Origin: Oscillospiraceae bacterium
GTDB taxonomy: Bacteria; Bacillota; Clostridia; Oscillospirales; Ruminococcaceae
Assembly: GCA_031285945.1 (NCBI GenBank)
Contig: JAITVF010000051.1
Span: forward strand, 1-11,161
DNA: 11,161 nt
Direction of reading: 5' to 3'
Part shown: piece by piece, positions 1 to 7,075 of the stretch
How positions within the stretch are numbered: position 1 is the first letter of the stretch
Layout of the letters: every line of letters starts with the position of its first letter
Translations under genes and position numbers: made by a program
The notes under the pieces: generated by a model
Told to the model about the DNA's origin: nothing
Databases searched by the model: none
What the model saw: only the letters and a program-made list of their open reading frames with translations

Positions 1-71
1 AAATACCCCTTGTGTTCTTTTGTTGTCTCTACGCTTGTGAAATACTCAGTGATTTTTGTATTCTTTTCCAT
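1..71 (-). CDS. Possible 5' end of a divergent gene leaving the left edge
   Basis: On the minus strand an ATG at 71-69 opens a frame with no stop to the window edge (23 codons, beginning MEKNTKITEYF). A TAA lies two codons upstream, so the frame would start at this ATG. The stretch is AT-rich, unlike the other genes here. There is no normally spaced RBS: the GGG touches the ATG. A TAGAAT hexamer ends 7 nt before the ATG and would give a leaderless message. An open frame of 23 codons can easily arise by chance, and I do not recognise the peptide. No function is proposed. Confidence 0.25.
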   Translation of the reverse strand, partial: MEKNTKITEYFTSVETTKEHKGY

Positions 72-136
72 CCCTTACATTCTATCACTTCTTGAACGTT
101 TTGAAAATTGATTTCCGTGCGTATGTAAAACCCGGG

Positions 137-165
137 TGGATTTTACCGACAAAGTATGGTATACT
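137..165 (+). promoter_or_regulatory. Putative sigma-A extended -10 promoter of pcrA
   Basis: A TATACT hexamer at 160-165 is preceded by TGG at 157-159, which matches the extended -10 pattern TGn. A weak -35 (TGGATT, 137-142) stands 17 nt upstream. Transcription would start near 172 and leave a leader of about 27 nt before the ATG at 199. The -35 is poor, which is usual when an extended -10 is present. Confidence 0.5.
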
Positions 166-188
166 TATAGCCGGCAATAACTAAAAAT

Positions 189-192
189 GGAG
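189..192 (+). promoter_or_regulatory. RBS that decides the pcrA start
   Basis: GGAG lies 6 nt upstream of the ATG at 199. It overlaps the in-frame upstream ATG at 187, which has no Shine-Dalgarno sequence of its own. The RBS therefore favours initiation at 199. Confidence 0.6.
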
Positions 193-198
193 ATACTA

Positions 199-2574
199 AT
201 GCAAAATACTGAGGATAATTATTTTCGCGCCCTTACAAAGCGGGCTCTGGAGCGCCGGTTCGGCGGGCTTAATCCGGTTCAGAGGGAGGCCGTTTTTCAT
301 GTGGACGGCCCCCTTCTGATTTTGGCGGGGGCGGGCAGCGGCAAAACCACCGTGCTCGTCAACCGGGTGGAGAACATGATTTTATTCGGGGACGCTTATA
401 ACCGGGGAAAGCCCCAGGGCGCGGCCGAGGAAACGGCCCTGCTGGAGCGGTACATAGAAGGCGCAGAGGCGGACACGTCCGCCCTGGCGGGGGCGGTAGC
501 GGTTTGCCCGGTGAGGCCGTGGAACATCCTTTGCATAACCTTTACCAACAAGGCTGCGGGGGAGCTTAAGGCCAGGCTTGAAAGAAAGCTTGGCGAGGAG
601 ACTGCCTCAGACCTTACGGCATGCACCTTCCATTCCCTTTGCGTGCGTATACTGCGCCGGGAATGCGAGGCCTTGGGCTATCCCAAGGGCTTTGCCATAT
701 ACGACGCGGACGACAGCCTCAGGGTTGTTAAGCAATGCCTTAAGCAGCTGAATCTCAGCGATAAGCTTTACCCTCCCCGCCGGGTGCTGAACATGATAAG
801 CGGCTTTAAGGATAAGCTTGTTACCCCCGAAAATGCGCCGGAGGGCTCAGACCAAAGCCTGCGCGAGGCGCACAAGATCTACGGGCTCTACCAAAAGACA
901 CTTAAGGATTCGGGCGCTATGGACTTCGACGATCTCATCCTCCAGACGGTTCGCCTTCTCGAAGGCTTCCCTGAGGCCAGGGATCGCTACCGGGGCCGCT
1001 ACCGCTACGTTATGGTGGACGAGTATCAGGATACGAGCCACGCCCAGTTCGAGCTTATCCGGCTTCTGGCCGGGGGGCATAAAAACCTCGCGGTGGTGGG
1101 GGACGACGACCAGAGCATCTATAAATTCCGGGGGGCGACCATTGAAAACATTCTCAGCTTCGAGGATTCCTTCAGGGCTAAAACCGTGCGGCTCGAGCAA
1201 AATTACCGATCTACCGGCCATATACTTGACGCCGCCAACGCGATTATAGCCAACAATACCGCTCGCAAGGGCAAAAAGCTCTGGACAGCTCTCGGCGAGG
1301 GCGAAAGGCTTAAGGTAGTTCGTGTGCGCGACGAGGAGGCCGAAAGCAGGCTGATCGCCGACCGGATACTCGATAACGTGTCGGCCGGCGGAAAATTCTC
1401 CGATCACGGCGTGCTCTACAGGAAGAACGCCCAGTCGGGCGCGCTCGAGCAGGCGCTTGCGCGCAGCGCGATACCCTATCGTATAATAGGCGGAGTCCGC
1501 TTTTATGAGCGGAAGGAAATAAAGGACATGACCGCCTATCTGGCTATTCTTGTGAACCCGGCCGACAACCTGAGGCTTTTGAGAATAATAAACGAGCCCA
1601 AACGCCAGATAGGCCCGAGCACCCTTTCTTCCGCTCGGGAGATAGCCGACGGCCTTGGCGCAAGCCTATTCTCGGTTCTGCGGGATGCGGGCAGCTTTGC
1701 GGCCCTTGAAAAAAAACAGGCTGCCCTGACCGGCTTTGTAAGCCTTATCGAGGGGCTCGCGGCGCTTGCGGGCGAGAACATACCACTCGACGGGCTTTTG
1801 GAGGAGATACTTGAGCGGACAGGCTACCGCCGGATGCTCGAGGCGGAAGGCGTCGAGGGGGAAGGCCGGATGGAGAACATCCTGGAGCTCAAGAGCACCC
1901 TGATGCGCTATCAGGAGGAAAACCCCGGAGGAGACCTTGCGGGATTCCTTGAGGAGATAGCCCTTTACACCGACCTTGACAGCTACGCCCCATCCGCCGA
2001 CGCTGTGGTTCTCATGACTATACACGCGGCCAAGGGCCTTGAGTTCGAGCATGTCTTCCTGGCCGGGATGGAAGAGGGGATATTTCCCGGTCGCGCGATA
2101 GCGATAAACCCGGGCGAGATAGAAGAAGAGCGAAGGCTCTGCTATGTAGCGGTAACCCGGGCCAAAAAGAGGCTGACCATAACGAGCGCCTCCCGAAGAA
2201 CATTTTTTGGCAAGACGGAATACTGCATACCCTCACGCTTTCTGGACGAGCTGCCCAAGGAAAACGCCGAGTGCAGCGACCTGAGCGCCTCCGCCGCGGC
2301 AAATGCCCACGCACAAAGGGCGCTCCGGCACGGGAGGGACGCCCTTGCCCCCCCGCGTGAAAGAAAGGGCGGCGGGATCGGGATCGGAACGGGTCCCAAA
2401 GCCTCCGCGGCTCAGAGCTTTTCGCCTGGGGACGAGGTTTCACACAACACCTGGGGGCGCGGGGTAATAATATCGGCTAACGCTATGGGGGGCGATACCC
2501 TGCTGGAAATTGACTTTTACGGCGGGGAAAAAAAGAAAATCATGGCAAATTACGCAAGGCTTGAGAAAAGATAG
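199..2574 (+). CDS. pcrA: ATP-dependent DNA helicase PcrA/UvrD, superfamily 1A
   Basis: A 3'-5' DNA helicase and translocase used in repair, in clearing RecA filaments and in removing stalled RNA polymerase. All SF1A motifs are visible in order, numbered from the ATG at 199: Q motif (NPVQREAV, about 26-33), Walker A (AGAGSGKTT, 43-51), motif Ia (ITFTNKAA), motif II (VDEYQDT), motif III (GDDDQSIYKFRG), motif IV (LEQNYRST), motif V (TIHAAKGLEFEHV) and motif VI (CYVAVTRAKKRL). The last 50 residues (GDEVSHNTWGRGVI... to the end) match the Tudor-like tail of PcrA that binds RNA polymerase. A low-complexity Arg/Gly/Ala linker precedes this tail. At 791 residues it is longer than the usual 720-760, mostly because of an insert of about 39 residues between motifs I and Ia. 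An alternative in-frame ATG at 187 would add four residues. Family assignment is certain; the name PcrA rather than UvrD rests on the C-terminal tail and the Firmicute context. Confidence 0.97.
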   Translation: MQNTEDNYFRALTKRALERRFGGLNPVQREAVFHVDGPLLILAGAGSGKTTVLVNRVENMILFGDAYNRGKPQGAAEETALLERYIEGAEADTSALAGAVAVCPVRPWNILCITFTNKAAGELKARLERKLGEETASDLTACTFHSLCVRILRRECEALGYPKGFAIYDADDSLRVVKQCLKQLNLSDKLYPPRRVLNMISGFKDKLVTPENAPEGSDQSLREAHKIYGLYQKTLKDSGAMDFDDLILQTVRLLEGFPEARDRYRGRYRYVMVDEYQDTSHAQFELIRLLAGGHKNLAVVGDDDQSIYKFRGATIENILSFEDSFRAKTVRLEQNYRSTGHILDAANAIIANNTARKGKKLWTALGEGERLKVVRVRDEEAESRLIADRILDNVSAGGKFSDHGVLYRKNAQSGALEQALARSAIPYRIIGGVRFYERKEIKDMTAYLAILVNPADNLRLLRIINEPKRQIGPSTLSSAREIADGLGASLFSVLRDAGSFAALEKKQAALTGFVSLIEGLAALAGENIPLDGLLEEILERTGYRRMLEAEGVEGEGRMENILELKSTLMRYQEENPGGDLAGFLEEIALYTDLDSYAPSADAVVLMTIHAAKGLEFEHVFLAGMEEGIFPGRAIAINPGEIEEERRLCYVAVTRAKKRLTITSASRRTFFGKTEYCIPSRFLDELPKENAECSDLSASAAANAHAQRALRHGRDALAPPRERKGGGIGIGTGPKASAAQSFSPGDEVSHNTWGRGVIISANAMGGDTLLEIDFYGGEKKKIMANYARLEKR

Positions 2575-2603
2575 ATTATTTCCGCACCAAACAGGCCGGT
2601 TCT

Positions 2604-2631
2604 CCATAAACTGGAGCAGAATGCATACGGT
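2604..2631 (+). promoter_or_regulatory. Possible sigma-E-like sporulation promoter of the 251-aa Cys-rich gene
   Basis: CATACGGT at 2624-2631 differs at one position from the sigma-E -10 pattern CATACAnT. An ATAAA at 2606-2610 is spaced 13 nt upstream, where the sigma-E -35 (ATATT-like) belongs. The predicted start, near 2638, lies almost on the RBS (GGAGG, 2640-2644), which is tight. Short motifs of this kind occur by chance, so this is only suggestive. Confidence 0.3.
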
Positions 2632-2652
2632 TTAATTAAGGAGGACCAGCAA

Positions 2653-3408
2653 ATGGCTTATTTTAACAATACATCTCCCGCCGCCCTACAGGCTGCCGCG
2701 GGTAATTCCCCAGGCCGGACTAATATCATGGCCTCGCGTATTATTGATTCCACCTACTGCCGTGAGTGCGCCGACAACCTTCAGCTTCTCTTTACGGCCG
2801 CCGATCAGGCGATCGTCGATTCGAGCATATCCGTAAAGGGCGCCGCCTGCCGGATCTCCGACGTTCTCTTTAACGTAGCGCCATTTTCCGCCACTCCCGG
2901 CTGCTGCCGTGTGGAAGCGACCTACCTTTTTGACGTTACCCTCGAATGTTGTCCGGCAGGGGGGGGAACTCCCCTGACCGTGACCGGCTATTGCAACTTC
3001 GCGAGTCAGGTTTTACTGCGGGGGGGCGACAGCGGGGTGAGCACCTTTACCTCTGCGGGGCTTCGCTCTACCTCCCTGCCCGACGCCACCTGTCAGGCGA
3101 CCGAGCCCGTACTTGTCAGCGCTTGCCTTGCGCCGGCCTGCGAGTCTCAGGGGACGGGTTATGGAACCCCGCTCTGCAACGCCGACGCCGGCCTTGTGCG
3201 GCCCACCCTGGGGCAGAACACGGTTTTTTGCTCGGTGGGCGTTTTCAGCATTCTTTCTCTCGAGCGTACGGAGCCGCTCCAGGTGCCGTCTTACGGCTAT
3301 GCCGCCCCGTTGCGCAGTTCGCGCCAAACCGACCCGGACGAAGAGCCCTGTGCGGTATTTAACAGGCTTTCGTTTCCCATCGGCCGGTTTTTCCCCGGCT
3401 ACAGATAA
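2653..3408 (+). CDS. Cysteine-rich hypothetical protein, possible spore-layer protein
   Basis: I do not recognise a named family. The 251-residue product has 14 cysteines, at 36, 39, 66, 84, 85, 99, 100, 114, 147, 158, 163, 175, 193 and 233. They include one CxxC (36-39) and two CC pairs (84-85, 99-100). No signal peptide or membrane segment is visible, so it is probably cytosolic. The central part (about 60-135) alternates short hydrophobic stretches with Gly/Pro/Thr and looks beta-rich. The C-terminal 40 residues are Pro/Arg-rich. The RBS is strong (AAGGAGG, 8 nt before the ATG) and a terminator follows directly, so it is a single-gene unit or the end of the pcrA message. Many cysteines in a cytosolic protein of a spore former suggest disulfide cross-linking in a coat layer, or metal binding. 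This is inference from composition, supported only weakly by the possible sigma-E-like promoter. Confidence 0.85.
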   Translation: MAYFNNTSPAALQAAAGNSPGRTNIMASRIIDSTYCRECADNLQLLFTAADQAIVDSSISVKGAACRISDVLFNVAPFSATPGCCRVEATYLFDVTLECCPAGGGTPLTVTGYCNFASQVLLRGGDSGVSTFTSAGLRSTSLPDATCQATEPVLVSACLAPACESQGTGYGTPLCNADAGLVRPTLGQNTVFCSVGVFSILSLERTEPLQVPSYGYAAPLRSSRQTDPDEEPCAVFNRLSFPIGRFFPGYR

Positions 3409-3410
3409 CC

Positions 3411-3442
3411 GCGGGCGGGCCCCGCTCGCCCCGCTTTTTATT
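3411..3442 (+). terminator. Intrinsic terminator after the Cys-rich gene
   Basis: A GC-rich stem at 3411-3434 pairs GCGGG with CCCGC, then CGGGC with GCTCG, with one bulged C and a CCC loop. It is followed directly by TTTTTATT at 3435-3442. It lies 3 nt past the stop codon and separates this gene from thyX. Confidence 0.85.
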
Positions 3443-3501
3443 GTCTCGTGGTTGAATACAGGTTCTAAAAACTACAAACTAAAAACTGGAGCATAACGGA
3501 T

Positions 3502-4233
3502 ATGGCGAAGGTGACCCTTATCACACATACCCCCGAGCCGGATCGGCTGGTGGCGGCGGCGGCAAGGCTGTGCTACAGCCGGTCGGCGGCGGACAAGCTC
3601 TTACAGGAGCTCACCCCCGAAAAAACGGGGGATTTTCTGCGTATGCTCAAGACCGTCGGGCACGAGAGTCCCTTTGAGCACGCGTCCTTTACATTTGCGA
3701 TCGAGGGGGTATCAAGAACACTTCTCGCTCAGATTACCCGCCACCGGATCGCCTCCTTTAGTGTGCGCAGCCAGCGCTATGTGTCCGAGCGCGATTTCGG
3801 ATTTGTAACCCCCCGCGCCATAGAAGACAATCCGGAGGCTCAAAAAGCCTTCGAAAAAGCCATGGAGTCGGCGGGGGAGGCCTATAGCGCCATAGCGGAC
3901 ATACTCTCGAAGAGCTACGAGACGGAGGGAATGGAAAAATCAGCCGCGAGAAAGAAGGCCGGAGAGGACGCAAGGTTTGTCTTGCCCGGTTCATGCGAGA
4001 CTCAGATGCTGGTTACGATGAACGCGAGGAGTCTCACCGGATTTTTTAAGCAGCGCTGCTGCGCGCGGGCCCAGTGGGAGATACGCGCGGTCGCCGATGA
4101 GATGCTGCGGCTGTGCCGGAGTGCTGCGCCCCTCATCTTTGAGGGAGCGGGTCCCGCCTGCCTTAAGGGCCCCTGCCCCGAGGGGAAGATGACCTGCGGA
4201 AAAATCGAGGAAGTGCGCGGGCGTTACAGGTAA
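3502..4233 (+). CDS. thyX: Flavin-dependent thymidylate synthase ThyX
   Basis: Converts dUMP to dTMP with methylene-tetrahydrofolate as carbon donor and FAD/NADPH for reduction, leaving THF rather than the dihydrofolate made by ThyA. The ThyX signature RHRx7S is complete at residues 80-90 (RHRIASFSVRS) and is followed by QRY. Other family motifs are HESPFEHASF (54-63), EDARFVLP (155-162), NARSL (174-178) and AQWEIR (190-195). The cysteine-containing C-terminus (GPxCLKGPCPEGKMTCG) is of the type seen in clostridial ThyX proteins. The 243-residue length is normal. A GGAG lies about 10 nt before the ATG. The gene follows a terminator, so it probably has its own promoter, but I saw no convincing -35/-10 pair. 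It sits 24 nt upstream of thymidylate kinase, the next enzyme of the pathway. Confidence 0.97.
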   Translation: MAKVTLITHTPEPDRLVAAAARLCYSRSAADKLLQELTPEKTGDFLRMLKTVGHESPFEHASFTFAIEGVSRTLLAQITRHRIASFSVRSQRYVSERDFGFVTPRAIEDNPEAQKAFEKAMESAGEAYSAIADILSKSYETEGMEKSAARKKAGEDARFVLPGSCETQMLVTMNARSLTGFFKQRCCARAQWEIRAVADEMLRLCRSAAPLIFEGAGPACLKGPCPEGKMTCGKIEEVRGRYR

Positions 4234-4257
4234 TAAGCAAAGAGGAGAGACGTTTGT

Positions 4258-4914
4258 ATGGGACATTTTGCGGTATTGGAAGGGCTGGACGGAAGCGGCA
4301 AGGCGACCCAGGCCGCCATGCTTGCCAACTATCTGCGTGAGACCGGGAAAACGGTAGTGCCCTTAAGCTTTCCCGATTACGGCTCGCAAAGCTCGGCGCT
4401 GGTGCGGCTCTATCTTTCTGGTGGGGCGGGATCATTAAGCGAGGTCAACGTTTACGCGGCTTCGAGCTTTTACGCCGCGGACCGATATATAAGCTACGCG
4501 ACCGGCTGGAAGAAAAACTACGAGGCGGGGCATACTATTATTTCCGACCGCTATGTGACCTCTAACGCGGCCCATCAGATGTCGAGGCTGCCGAAGGAGG
4601 AGTGGGACTCATATCTGGAGTGGATGGAGGACTACGAATATAACCGCTTGGGGCTTCCGCGGCCCGGTATCGTGGTGTATCTGGACATGCGCCCCGAGGT
4701 TTCGCGCAGGCTTATCGAAAAGCGCAACCGCGAAAAGGGCCTTAACCCCGACATTCACGAGCGCGACGAGAACTACCTTGCCCGGTGCAGGGAGGCGGCG
4801 CTCTACGCCTGCGACAGGCTGGGCTGGCGCAGGATAGTCTGCGACGACGGCCGCGAGCCGGTTCCCGCTATCCTTATAGCCGAGCAGGTAAGGCTGCTCA
4901 CCATGGATGTTTAG
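4258..4914 (+). CDS. tmk: Thymidylate kinase (dTMP kinase)
   Basis: Phosphorylates dTMP to dTDP with ATP. Visible motifs are the P-loop EGLDGSGKATQ (8-18), FPDYGS (38-43) in the dTMP-binding part, FYAADR (71-76), the DRY motif (97-99, DRYVTSNAAHQ), YLDMRPE (141-147) and a basic lid segment with EKRNREKG (154-161) and HERDENYL (167-174). The 218-residue length is typical. The residue after the P-loop lysine is alanine (K15-A16-T17), where Walker A normally has Thr or Ser for magnesium. The gene probably forms an operon with thyX upstream: 24 nt apart, with an AGAGGAG-type RBS. A role in dTTP supply is therefore supported both by motifs and by the neighbour. It may belong to a divergent TMK subgroup, since the P-loop differs from that of typical enzymes. 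Confidence 0.92.
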   Translation: MGHFAVLEGLDGSGKATQAAMLANYLRETGKTVVPLSFPDYGSQSSALVRLYLSGGAGSLSEVNVYAASSFYAADRYISYATGWKKNYEAGHTIISDRYVTSNAAHQMSRLPKEEWDSYLEWMEDYEYNRLGLPRPGIVVYLDMRPEVSRRLIEKRNREKGLNPDIHERDENYLARCREAALYACDRLGWRRIVCDDGREPVPAILIAEQVRLLTMDV

Positions 4915-5000
4915 TGAGCGGTATTGCAGATTTTTGAAGATACTAAAGAGACACAGGAATGACGCAGGCTGTCGTTTCCCGCTGAAAGGACTGCGAACCG

Positions 5001-5891
5001 ATGCTGGATTTACACGAGATCACACTCCGGGATAAGGCCTGGATGCAGCCGGTTTTAGAAAAATCGGGGCTTCGATCTGAAGAATACAACTTCACCTTCG
5101 CATATCTCTGGAAGGATATCCTATCCTTCCGGGTGCGGGAGCTAAACGGCTTTATAGTGCAAAAGAGCTGCAACGACCGCCCCGCATATCTTTTTCCGGC
5201 GGGAACGGGCAACGCCGTTCCCGTAATAGAGGCCATGATAGAGGACGCTAAGGACTGCGGCCACGGCTTTTTGTTTTACACAGTTTTGGCCGAGCAGTGC
5301 AAGCTGCTGGACGTTTTGTTTCCCGGAAAATTCGATTACTGGCCTATCCCCAAATACGACGATTATATTTACGACGCAAAAAGCCTGATAACTCTGGCGG
5401 GCAAAAAGCTTCACGCAAAGAGAAACCACATCAACAAATTCAAGAGCCTTTACCCCGACTGGAGCTACGAGGACATAACTCCCCAAAACATGCCCGAGGT
5501 CATACTGATGAGCGCCGAGTGGCGCAGAATCAACGAGACCGCGGGAGACAAAAGCCTGCGAGACGAATCCAGGGCCATGGACGTGGCCCTTTGCGAGTTT
5601 TTCAACCTGGGACTTTCGGGGGGGCTCATCCGGGCGGAGGGAAGAGTGGTGGCCTTTTCGATGGGCGACCGGCTCAACCGCGACACCTGGCTTGTCCACA
5701 TAGAGAAAGCGTTCTCCGACGTGCCAGGCGCCTACGCCGTTATAAACCAGCAGTTTGCCGAGCGCCACTGCGAGAGCTACCTCTACATCAACCGCGAGGA
5801 CGACTCGGGCGACGAAGGGCTGCGAAAGGCAAAGCTTAGCTACTACCCCGCCATGCGCACCGAGAAATACGCCGCCCGCTTACGCTGGTAG
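5001..5891 (+). CDS. DUF2156 (LPG-synthase C-terminal-like) protein
   Basis: The 296-residue product matches the family related to the C-terminal, double-GNAT-fold domain of lysyl-phosphatidylglycerol synthase (DUF2156). Seen directly are the segment YDAKSLITLAGKKLHAKRNH (124-143) followed by INKF, typical of this family, and the C-terminal YINREDDSGDEGLRKAKLSY (262-281). No membrane helices are present, so unlike MprF it is a soluble cytosolic protein. Family members are thought to transfer acyl or aminoacyl groups, but the substrate is unknown and none can be inferred here. An AAAGGA about 10 nt upstream of the ATG acts as RBS. An 86-nt gap separates it from tmk; it may still be read through from thyX-tmk. 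Confidence 0.88.
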   Translation: MLDLHEITLRDKAWMQPVLEKSGLRSEEYNFTFAYLWKDILSFRVRELNGFIVQKSCNDRPAYLFPAGTGNAVPVIEAMIEDAKDCGHGFLFYTVLAEQCKLLDVLFPGKFDYWPIPKYDDYIYDAKSLITLAGKKLHAKRNHINKFKSLYPDWSYEDITPQNMPEVILMSAEWRRINETAGDKSLRDESRAMDVALCEFFNLGLSGGLIRAEGRVVAFSMGDRLNRDTWLVHIEKAFSDVPGAYAVINQQFAERHCESYLYINREDDSGDEGLRKAKLSYYPAMRTEKYAARLRW

Positions 5892-5927
5892 CCGATAGCC
5901 TGTTTCGCTCTATGCACACGGCTTTTT
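5891..5927 (+). terminator. Weak candidate terminator after the DUF2156 gene
   Basis: GCCG (5891-5894) pairs with CGGC (5919-5922) and ATAG (5895-5898) with CTAT (5910-5913), followed by five T residues (5923-5927). A 5-nt bulge (GCACA) interrupts the right arm, so the hairpin is not strong. It borders directly on the large palindrome. Confidence 0.35.
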
Positions 5928-6085
5928 ATACTACTTCGCGATTAAAATCGTTTCAAGACTTGTGGGGATTTTTTTCGCCCTGCAAGGCGGACGACGACTG
6001 TGGGCTGACGCCCACTGAGGAGGACAACGCAACAGGACGGAAAAAAGACCGCAAGGATGGAATGATTTTGATTGCGGAGTAGTAT
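5928..6085. repeat. 158-nt imperfect palindrome, MITE-like element or structured RNA
   Basis: The intergenic stretch folds back on itself over its whole length. The outer arms 5928-5952 and 6061-6085 (25 nt each) match at 21 positions; the four differences (5935, 5940, 5943, 5950) would all be G-U pairs in RNA. Further inside, 5959-5965 pairs with 6049-6055, 5969-5977 with 6038-6046, and 5979-5982 with 6033-6036. The tip is a perfect 6-bp stem, GTGGGC/GCCCAC (6000-6005/6010-6015), with a TGAC loop. The arms end in TACTAC...GTAGTA, and TTA stands on both outer sides (5926-5928, 6085-6087), which could be a 3-bp target duplication. No ORF fits inside. It could be a non-autonomous mobile element, a dispersed palindromic repeat or a stable RNA in the transcript. 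The fold is seen in the sequence; its nature is inferred. Confidence 0.75.
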
Positions 6086-6130
6086 TAGTTCTCGGCTTCT
6101 AAGGGCAAAAGGCTATGCGCCAAAAACTGC

Positions 6131-6137
6131 AAGGGGG
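6131..6137 (+). promoter_or_regulatory. RBS that decides the GNAT start
   Basis: AAGGGGG stands 7 nt before a GTG at 6145. The alternative in-frame ATG at 6115 has only a poor AAAAGG upstream. A start at 6145 also places the N-terminus (MITYAAG) where GNAT proteins normally begin. Confidence 0.55.
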
Positions 6138-6144
6138 TGCCCGC

Positions 6145-7029
6145 GTGATCACATACGCCGCCGGAGCTATGCTGCCAAGGCTTAAGAGGATGTGGCGGAC
6201 CTGCTTTGAGGATACCGAACAGGGCGCCGATCTTGTATTTTCGCGTCTTCTCACCCCCGGCCAGATGCTTGTCTGGGCCGATAACTCGGGCCGTCCCGTC
6301 GGCATGGTCAATTGGAAGCTCCTGCGCTTTACGACCCCCAGAACCTCATTCGTGGGGGCGTACGTATTTGGGGTGGCCACCCTGCCCGAGTACAGGGGGA
6401 GGGGGATATCCCGCGGGCTGATGAGCGAGCTTCACACCGTCCTTTCGGATTCTGGCGCGGCTCTGGCCTGCCTTGTTCCGGCGAGCCCTTCTCTTTTTGA
6501 ATTTTACGCCCGCCAGGGCTTCGAGAGCTTTTTTTCCCGCAAACAGATATCGGTGGAGGAAAGCCTGGTTCCCGTGCCATCCGGCAAAGGCGTTCTCGCC
6601 CCCGCGCGTCTGCCCCGGCTCGAGGCCCTTAGGGGGGAGGCTTTTGGCGATTCGGCGCTCTTTGGCGCGTGGGACTCCCCTTGGCTCGACTACACCGACA
6701 GGGAGTGCCGGCTCCAGGGCGGGGAGACGCTGCGGTTTACGTGCAGGGGAAAAACGGGCTACTGCGTATGCCGCCCCGAGCAGGGGGGAACCCTGCTGGT
6801 AAGGGAGGCCGCGATCGATAAGGAAGACCTCGCGGCTCTTGTTTGCGCCCTTCATGACCGCTATAACGCGCGCAGATACGAGCTGCGCTTCCCTAAGGAT
6901 TTCCCCGCCGGAGAATTGCCCTGTGACATATTGCCCTTCGGCATGGTAAAATGGTATGATGAAGAAAAGCGCAGGCTTGTAATGGGAGGCATGGGCGGAG
7001 CGCCCTGGTTCGCCTTTGGGCTTGACTGA
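6145..7029 (+). CDS. GNAT family N-acetyltransferase
   Basis: Predicted acetyl-CoA-dependent transferase; the substrate is unknown. From the GTG at 6145 the protein has 294 residues. The GNAT fold fills the first 135 residues: an N-terminal beta-strand (MITYA), motif A with the acetyl-CoA pyrophosphate loop YRGRGISRG (83-91) after the strand YVFGVATLP, and motif B around PASPSLFEFYARQGFE (112-127). The remaining 160 residues form a second domain with no motif I recognise; this two-part design is common in clostridial GNAT proteins. An ATG at 6115 would add ten residues. The gene begins just after the palindrome and ends 46 nt before the DJ-1 gene, with which it may be co-transcribed. Confidence 0.88.
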   Translation: MITYAAGAMLPRLKRMWRTCFEDTEQGADLVFSRLLTPGQMLVWADNSGRPVGMVNWKLLRFTTPRTSFVGAYVFGVATLPEYRGRGISRGLMSELHTVLSDSGAALACLVPASPSLFEFYARQGFESFFSRKQISVEESLVPVPSGKGVLAPARLPRLEALRGEAFGDSALFGAWDSPWLDYTDRECRLQGGETLRFTCRGKTGYCVCRPEQGGTLLVREAAIDKEDLAALVCALHDRYNARRYELRFPKDFPAGELPCDILPFGMVKWYDEEKRRLVMGGMGGAPWFAFGLD

Positions 7030-7075
7030 CACTGCCTGACGCGGAAAAAAGCCGCGAGAAAATAAGGAGAGCGCC

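Noticed and set aside
847..1407. Minus-strand 186-residue frame within pcrA
   Set aside because: It lies wholly opposite helicase motifs II-IV; no RBS or domain supports it.
2603..2617. CTCCA/TGGAG hairpin upstream of the Cys-rich gene as an operator
   Set aside because: A 5-bp stem is expected by chance and overlaps the proposed -35; nothing else supports it.
3454..3482. Sigma-A promoter for thyX based on TTGAAT
   Set aside because: No acceptable -10 hexamer lies 16-18 nt downstream, so the promoter could not be placed.
7040..7056. CGCGG/CCGCG hairpin before the DJ-1 gene as a terminator
   Set aside because: Only 5 bp with an A-rich loop and no T-run; it probably has no terminator role.
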